Below, one piece after another: positions 60,285 to 64,000 of a stretch of 64,000 nucleotides of DNA. Both the position numbers and the translations under genes were made by a program. The stretch covers positions 434,001 through 498,000 of the forward strand of contig NZ_CP011382.1 in NCBI RefSeq assembly GCF_000734895.2, read 5' to 3'. Within the stretch, counting starts at the first letter, position 1. Each line of letters starts with the position of its first letter. Below the pieces are notes generated by a model. That model ran no database searches, was not told the origin of the DNA, and saw nothing but the letters and a program-made list of their open reading frames with translations. Origin of the DNA: Calothrix sp. 336/3 (GTDB taxonomy: Bacteria; Cyanobacteriota; Cyanobacteriia; Cyanobacteriales; Nostocaceae).

Positions 60285-61202
60285 ATGAGTACCTACCATA
60301 TAGATTTGGATGGTGATATTTTACAAGTTGGGTTTGGGGAAACAATAGCAACGGGTGACAAAATAGTTCAGGATGTTGTGGTGTTATTGGATGCAATGAT
60401 TGCATCTGGGGAAATACCAGGTGGTGAGTTAATCAAAATTAACGGACGTGCATCCGTATTAGTAAGTCAGGTTTTAGCGTATAAATTAGCGCAGATATAT
60501 GAGGCGATCGCCTTTTTTGACCCCAAGATAGGTGATAAGGGTTTAGATAGATATGTTGTCACCGTTAGTAATAACCCAAAATATCAAATCGGCGATATTT
60601 TAGATGTTAACCGGGAAGAAAATCCTAGTCATATAAAAGTAGTTATTTGCGGATTTGCCAACACAGGGAAAACCTGCTTTCGTGAAGGATTAAAACAAGC
60701 ATTAATACATATACCTAACGCACCCAAATCCTATGTTATTTCAGGATGTCCTGACGGGGATGGTTCCTGGTTTTCCGACACAGCAAAACGAGATTTTGAG
60801 CTAGCCAAAAAATTAAAAGCTGAATATAAAACCAAATTTACACCAGCATTTGCTCAGTTTAAAGCGCAAGAATTTAGAAACGTCAAAGAACCCATATTTA
60901 TTTTTGATGTCGGAGGACAAATATCCCCAGAAAATCGCATAATTATGGCAGAAGCAACCCATGCCGTAATTTTAGTAAAAGAAGATAAGGAAATATCAAT
61001 TTGGGAAAACTTTTGTAAATCTTTGAGTTTACAAGTTCTGGCGATCGTCTTTAGTGATTATCATGGTATAAAAGATTTCATCGAGTCAGAAACGCCGATT
61101 TTAAAGGGTAGAGTTCATCGTTTGCAGCGTGGCGTTGACGTTTGGGATAGGGAAATTATACAGGCTTTAGCGAAAATTTTGGTTAGCAAGGTGAGGGGAT
61201 AA
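60285..61202 (+). CDS. csx3: Csx3-ATPase fusion protein
   Basis: This 305-residue protein has an N-terminal Csx3 domain (about 1-108) that resembles the preceding protein (GGELIKINGRASVLVSQVLA, FFDPKIG, NPKYQIGDIL), then an AAA/P-loop domain with Walker A GFANTGKT (123-130) and Walker B-like IFIFDVGGQ (Asp208). Csx3-AAA fusions are known in cyanobacterial type III-B loci. At the four Csx3 active-site positions it has Tyr66, Gln70, Asp79 and Asn96, so only the Asp remains and cA4 cleavage by this half is doubtful. It may sense or bind the messenger and drive the ATPase. Cas10 starts 3 bases after its stop, within the same operon. Confidence 0.9.
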   Translation: MSTYHIDLDGDILQVGFGETIATGDKIVQDVVVLLDAMIASGEIPGGELIKINGRASVLVSQVLAYKLAQIYEAIAFFDPKIGDKGLDRYVVTVSNNPKYQIGDILDVNREENPSHIKVVICGFANTGKTCFREGLKQALIHIPNAPKSYVISGCPDGDGSWFSDTAKRDFELAKKLKAEYKTKFTPAFAQFKAQEFRNVKEPIFIFDVGGQISPENRIIMAEATHAVILVKEDKEISIWENFCKSLSLQVLAIVFSDYHGIKDFIESETPILKGRVHRLQRGVDVWDREIIQALAKILVSKVRG

Positions 61203-61205
61203 ATT

Positions 61206-63590
61206 ATGACAGAAAAAATGCATCCTATCTCTATTGGAATCGCTTGGTGTTTAGCTTGGGGTGAAACACGGAAAGCAGAGAACTGGGAATTATTACAGCA
61301 AACTCGACAAGCTTTAATTGAAGATAGAGAATTACCGCAGAATTTTAAGTCAATTATTGAAGAAGTTAAAAAATTAGATAATCTAGAATTTCCTCAAACA
61401 TTAGATAAATTAAAGAATCTTACAGAAACATGTTCTCAGCGATGGGAATCAAAAATAGGTTTAGTTTATGGTGGTGTAACAAAGGTTAAACAATATGTTT
61501 TTGAAGCTGCAACACTTCCAGATATTCGAGGTGCTTCATCTTTGCTGGATAGAATAAATTTAATAGATTTACCTACTTTCTTTGGTGTGATACCTAAACA
61601 TAATCCAGAATTAAATACTCAGAAGAACTATAATGCTCAATGTAGCAGTGTAAGAAAGTGGTTAAATGATAATTTTCCACAACATTCGGAAAATGAAAAA
61701 AAACTATCAGATGCTTTAATCGAAGAACTGATTATATATTCTACTGGTGGGAATATATTAGCATTTTGTCCAGCAGCTTTTGTAGATGACTTAGCTAATG
61801 CAATTGAGAAACGCTATACTCATGAAACATTAACAGCAAATTCTTGTGCAGTAGGGGACAGATTCAAATTACTAGAAATTCAATTTGGTTTATTAAGGGA
61901 TAATATCGAAGATACCTTTTGGCTAGATAAATATAAAAAAGATTATAAAAACCCTATAGTTGAAGGTTGCTTTGGGAAAGTAGAGAGCGATTCCCAAGTT
62001 ATAGAAAATAATTTCCGAGACCATAAAAGCTTTAACGAGCTAACTACCAAGCTAGCAATTGCATTTAATCAACGTCGTTCGGGAAATGAAACCCCAAATC
62101 GTCCTAGTCGTCGTTATCCACCGATGTTAGAAACCCATCCTTATTTAAGGAGAGATGAGGTTGAAAAACGTAGCGCGATCGCTCACATCACCCAAGTTAC
62201 CGGACAACCTTATTTATCTGAAGCTTCCCTAAGAAAAAGATGCATCGGCGATCGAGCAAAAAAGGGGGAATTACCATCATGGTATCGAGATTTATGTCAA
62301 AACACAAATTTAGATTGGCAACCAGGTATTATTGAAAGTTGGACGAATAAATTTGAACTATTTCTGAAACAAAATCCCGACAAACATCAAAAATATTGCA
62401 GAAACTATAACCTTGAAAACATAGAAACATCTCCATCTTTAACTCACCTCGGCAAAGTCAGTAATGGCTTTATTGCCTATATTTATGCTGATGGGAATAA
62501 CATGGGTGGATATATTCAAAAAATCCGTACTCCTCAGGAGTATCAAAACTTTAGCGCTGATGTTGAAAATGCAACTAAATATTCGGTTTTTCATGCTTTA
62601 GCCAATCATCTTCACCCCAGACAATTACAAGGAATCGACGAATCAACCTCCAGATTAAACAATGGAGATTTTATCCATCCCTTTGAAATTATCACCATAG
62701 GTGAAGATGATATTATCCTGATAGTTCCCGCAGACAAAGCATTAGAGATAGCGAAAGATATCGGCGAAAACTTTGAAAATATTCTCTTGGATAATCTGAA
62801 AATACAAGAACATGGAAAACAACTAGAAATCAAAGGTAATTATTTCGATGAGTATTATGACGGTAGAAAAGCTCATCGTTGTCATCAAAACAATAAAAGC
62901 CCAGAAAAATCTAATTGTAAACTGAGTATCTCTAGTGGAGTTTTGATTGCTGCATATAATACTCCTATTTATTACGCGGAAAATTTAACTAAACAGTTAA
63001 TGAAGTCAGCCAAAGATTATGCTAAAAAATTACACTTTAAGAATGATGATAAAAAGACTAATGAAGATAAATATTATGGTGGTACGGTAGATTTTTTCAC
63101 AATGAAATCAGTTACAATGGTTTCGTCTAGTATTAAAGATTTTCGTGATAATGCACTAACAAAAAATCAAGGTGCAGAAATAAAACTTTACGCAGCACCC
63201 TATACACTTCACGAACTAGATGGTTTAATAGCCTCAATCAAAGCTTTAATTGCAGCAGATTTTCCTAAATCTCAACTCTATCAAATTCGAGATTTCCTTG
63301 CAAAAGGACGACGCACTGCTATTTTAAATTACTGTTATTTCCGCTCCAGACTCAAACAAGGGCAAACTCAATTAAGAGAAGATTTTGAAAAAGCCTGGTG
63401 TGATGCGAAAACAAATGGAGGAAATATCGCACCTTGGATGTACGAAAATAGATTCCCAGAAGAAAAACACAATAAATATTACGAAACTATTTGGCGGGAA
63501 ATGGTTGATTTGTATGAATTCCTTAAGGAAGATGAGGAGAATAATGAATCGGAACAAACAGCAACAAATATATCCAATACATCTAAATAA
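61206..63590 (+). CDS. cas10: Cas10 (Cmr2-type) subunit of a type III CRISPR effector
   Basis: This 794-residue protein shows KQYVFEAATLPDIRGASSLL at about 98-117, a Cas10 N-terminal feature. The palm polymerase domain has YADGNNMGGYIQ (Asp429) and IGEDDIIL (Gly499-Asp502), where GEDD replaces the usual GGDD. A possible zinc-binding region (AHRCHQNNKSPEKSNCKL) follows, then the C-terminal helical part. No HD-nuclease motif is visible in the first 200 residues, so target DNA cutting is not expected, but cyclic-oligoadenylate synthesis by the palm is. The RAMP gene follows after 8 bases. The Cmr2 subtype is my inference from the neighbours and the layout. Confidence 0.93.
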   Translation: MTEKMHPISIGIAWCLAWGETRKAENWELLQQTRQALIEDRELPQNFKSIIEEVKKLDNLEFPQTLDKLKNLTETCSQRWESKIGLVYGGVTKVKQYVFEAATLPDIRGASSLLDRINLIDLPTFFGVIPKHNPELNTQKNYNAQCSSVRKWLNDNFPQHSENEKKLSDALIEELIIYSTGGNILAFCPAAFVDDLANAIEKRYTHETLTANSCAVGDRFKLLEIQFGLLRDNIEDTFWLDKYKKDYKNPIVEGCFGKVESDSQVIENNFRDHKSFNELTTKLAIAFNQRRSGNETPNRPSRRYPPMLETHPYLRRDEVEKRSAIAHITQVTGQPYLSEASLRKRCIGDRAKKGELPSWYRDLCQNTNLDWQPGIIESWTNKFELFLKQNPDKHQKYCRNYNLENIETSPSLTHLGKVSNGFIAYIYADGNNMGGYIQKIRTPQEYQNFSADVENATKYSVFHALANHLHPRQLQGIDESTSRLNNGDFIHPFEIITIGEDDIILIVPADKALEIAKDIGENFENILLDNLKIQEHGKQLEIKGNYFDEYYDGRKAHRCHQNNKSPEKSNCKLSISSGVLIAAYNTPIYYAENLTKQLMKSAKDYAKKLHFKNDDKKTNEDKYYGGTVDFFTMKSVTMVSSSIKDFRDNALTKNQGAEIKLYAAPYTLHELDGLIASIKALIAADFPKSQLYQIRDFLAKGRRTAILNYCYFRSRLKQGQTQLREDFEKAWCDAKTNGGNIAPWMYENRFPEEKHNKYYETIWREMVDLYEFLKEDEENNESEQTATNISNTSK

Positions 63591-63598
63591 ACTATGCC

Positions 63599-64000
63599 AT
63601 GATACAACTTCAACAATTAATCAATACTAATTTTGTTGAGACTAATAGAATTACAGCAATTATTGATTCTGCATTATGTGTAGGTGCTGGTGGTTCCTCT
63701 GGTTCCCTTGCAGATAAACCAATAGTTCGTAACTCCGAAGGTAATTTATTAATTCCTGCATCCCAGCTAAAAGGTAGATTGCGTCACGAATGCGAGAAGA
63801 TAGCACGGGGTTTAGGATGGTCAATTTGTGAGTCTCCTAATGCGGGAAGAATGGTAATTAGGAGAAACGATGCACCGGAAGATTTTCAACGCGAGGAGTA
63901 TGAAATACCCGGTTATAATGACACCTATCACTGCTTAATTAGTCAAATTTTCGGCGACCCAATTTTACCATCAAGGATAATATTTGATGATTTAATCTGC
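63599..64000 (+). CDS. RAMP-family CRISPR protein, 3' end outside window
   Basis: The frame from ATG 63599 is open for 134 codons to the window edge. It starts MIQLQQLINTNFVETNRITA and has ASQLKGRLRHECEKIARGLG, a RAMP-type glycine/basic helix, then QIFGDPILPSRIIFDDLIC. RAMP (Cas7/Cas5-like) subunits form the backbone of type III effectors that hold crRNA. It is separated from cas10 by 8 bases. Which Cmr or Csm subunit it is cannot be told from the N-terminus alone; a Cas7-like subunit is most likely. Confidence 0.8.
   Translation, partial: MIQLQQLINTNFVETNRITAIIDSALCVGAGGSSGSLADKPIVRNSEGNLLIPASQLKGRLRHECEKIARGLGWSICESPNAGRMVIRRNDAPEDFQREEYEIPGYNDTYHCLISQIFGDPILPSRIIFDDLIC

Overview
The window comes from a cyanobacterium, most likely a filamentous one of the Nostocales type. 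Three things point there: an apcE-apcA-apcB-apcC phycobilisome-core locus whose ApcE has four linker repeats, abundant HIP1 octamers (GCGATCGC) in genes and spacers, and heptameric short tandem repeats (30964-31047) of the kind known from heterocystous genomes. Genes lie on both strands in short units of one to four, with AT-rich spacers. I found no rRNA, tRNA or CRISPR array.

Layout. 1-12.7 kb is mostly housekeeping: a PRC-barrel protein cut by the left edge, CrcB, an HtpX-type protease, a GAF histidine kinase, AspS, two degraded genes (6713-6913 and 6940-7248), two membrane proteins (DUF2127 and M50 peptidase), two FHA proteins, Pgl, RNase PH and an adenylate-kinase-like protein. 13-17.2 kb holds a CobO-like P-loop protein, a MazEF-type toxin-antitoxin pair, a BlaI/M56 pair, a ThiF-like protein and a small acidic protein. 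17-33 kb has Acs, MurJ, NanE, three secreted phosphorus-scavenging-type enzymes (PhoD, 5'-nucleotidase, thermonuclease), SigF, DusA, GloB, ribosomal protein L9, DnaB and an FKBP isomerase. 33-40 kb has small conserved proteins, an MBL/beta-CASP protein and LigA.

41.3-48.3 kb is a peptide-export locus: an HTH protein, a HetC-like transporter (cNMP-binding, C39 peptidase and ABC modules), an HlyD adaptor and a PpiC/SurA-type isomerase. A convergent small gene nearby encodes a 72-residue double-glycine-leader peptide that is a plausible cargo. A MITE-like element separates the two. 49-54.3 kb is the allophycocyanin core operon. 55.8-59.7 kb holds a CPA2 antiporter with a Usp-like tail, a small membrane-anchored protein, a second MITE-like element and an AMIN-domain protein.

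From 59.9 kb to the right edge is the start of a type III CRISPR operon: a stand-alone Csx3, a Csx3-ATPase fusion, Cas10 without a visible HD domain but with a GEDD palm motif, and a RAMP protein cut by the edge. The stand-alone Csx3 keeps all histidines expected of a ring nuclease, while the Csx3 half of the fusion has lost them. This suggests a catalytic copy beside a sensing or regulatory copy, and it is the observation I rate highest.
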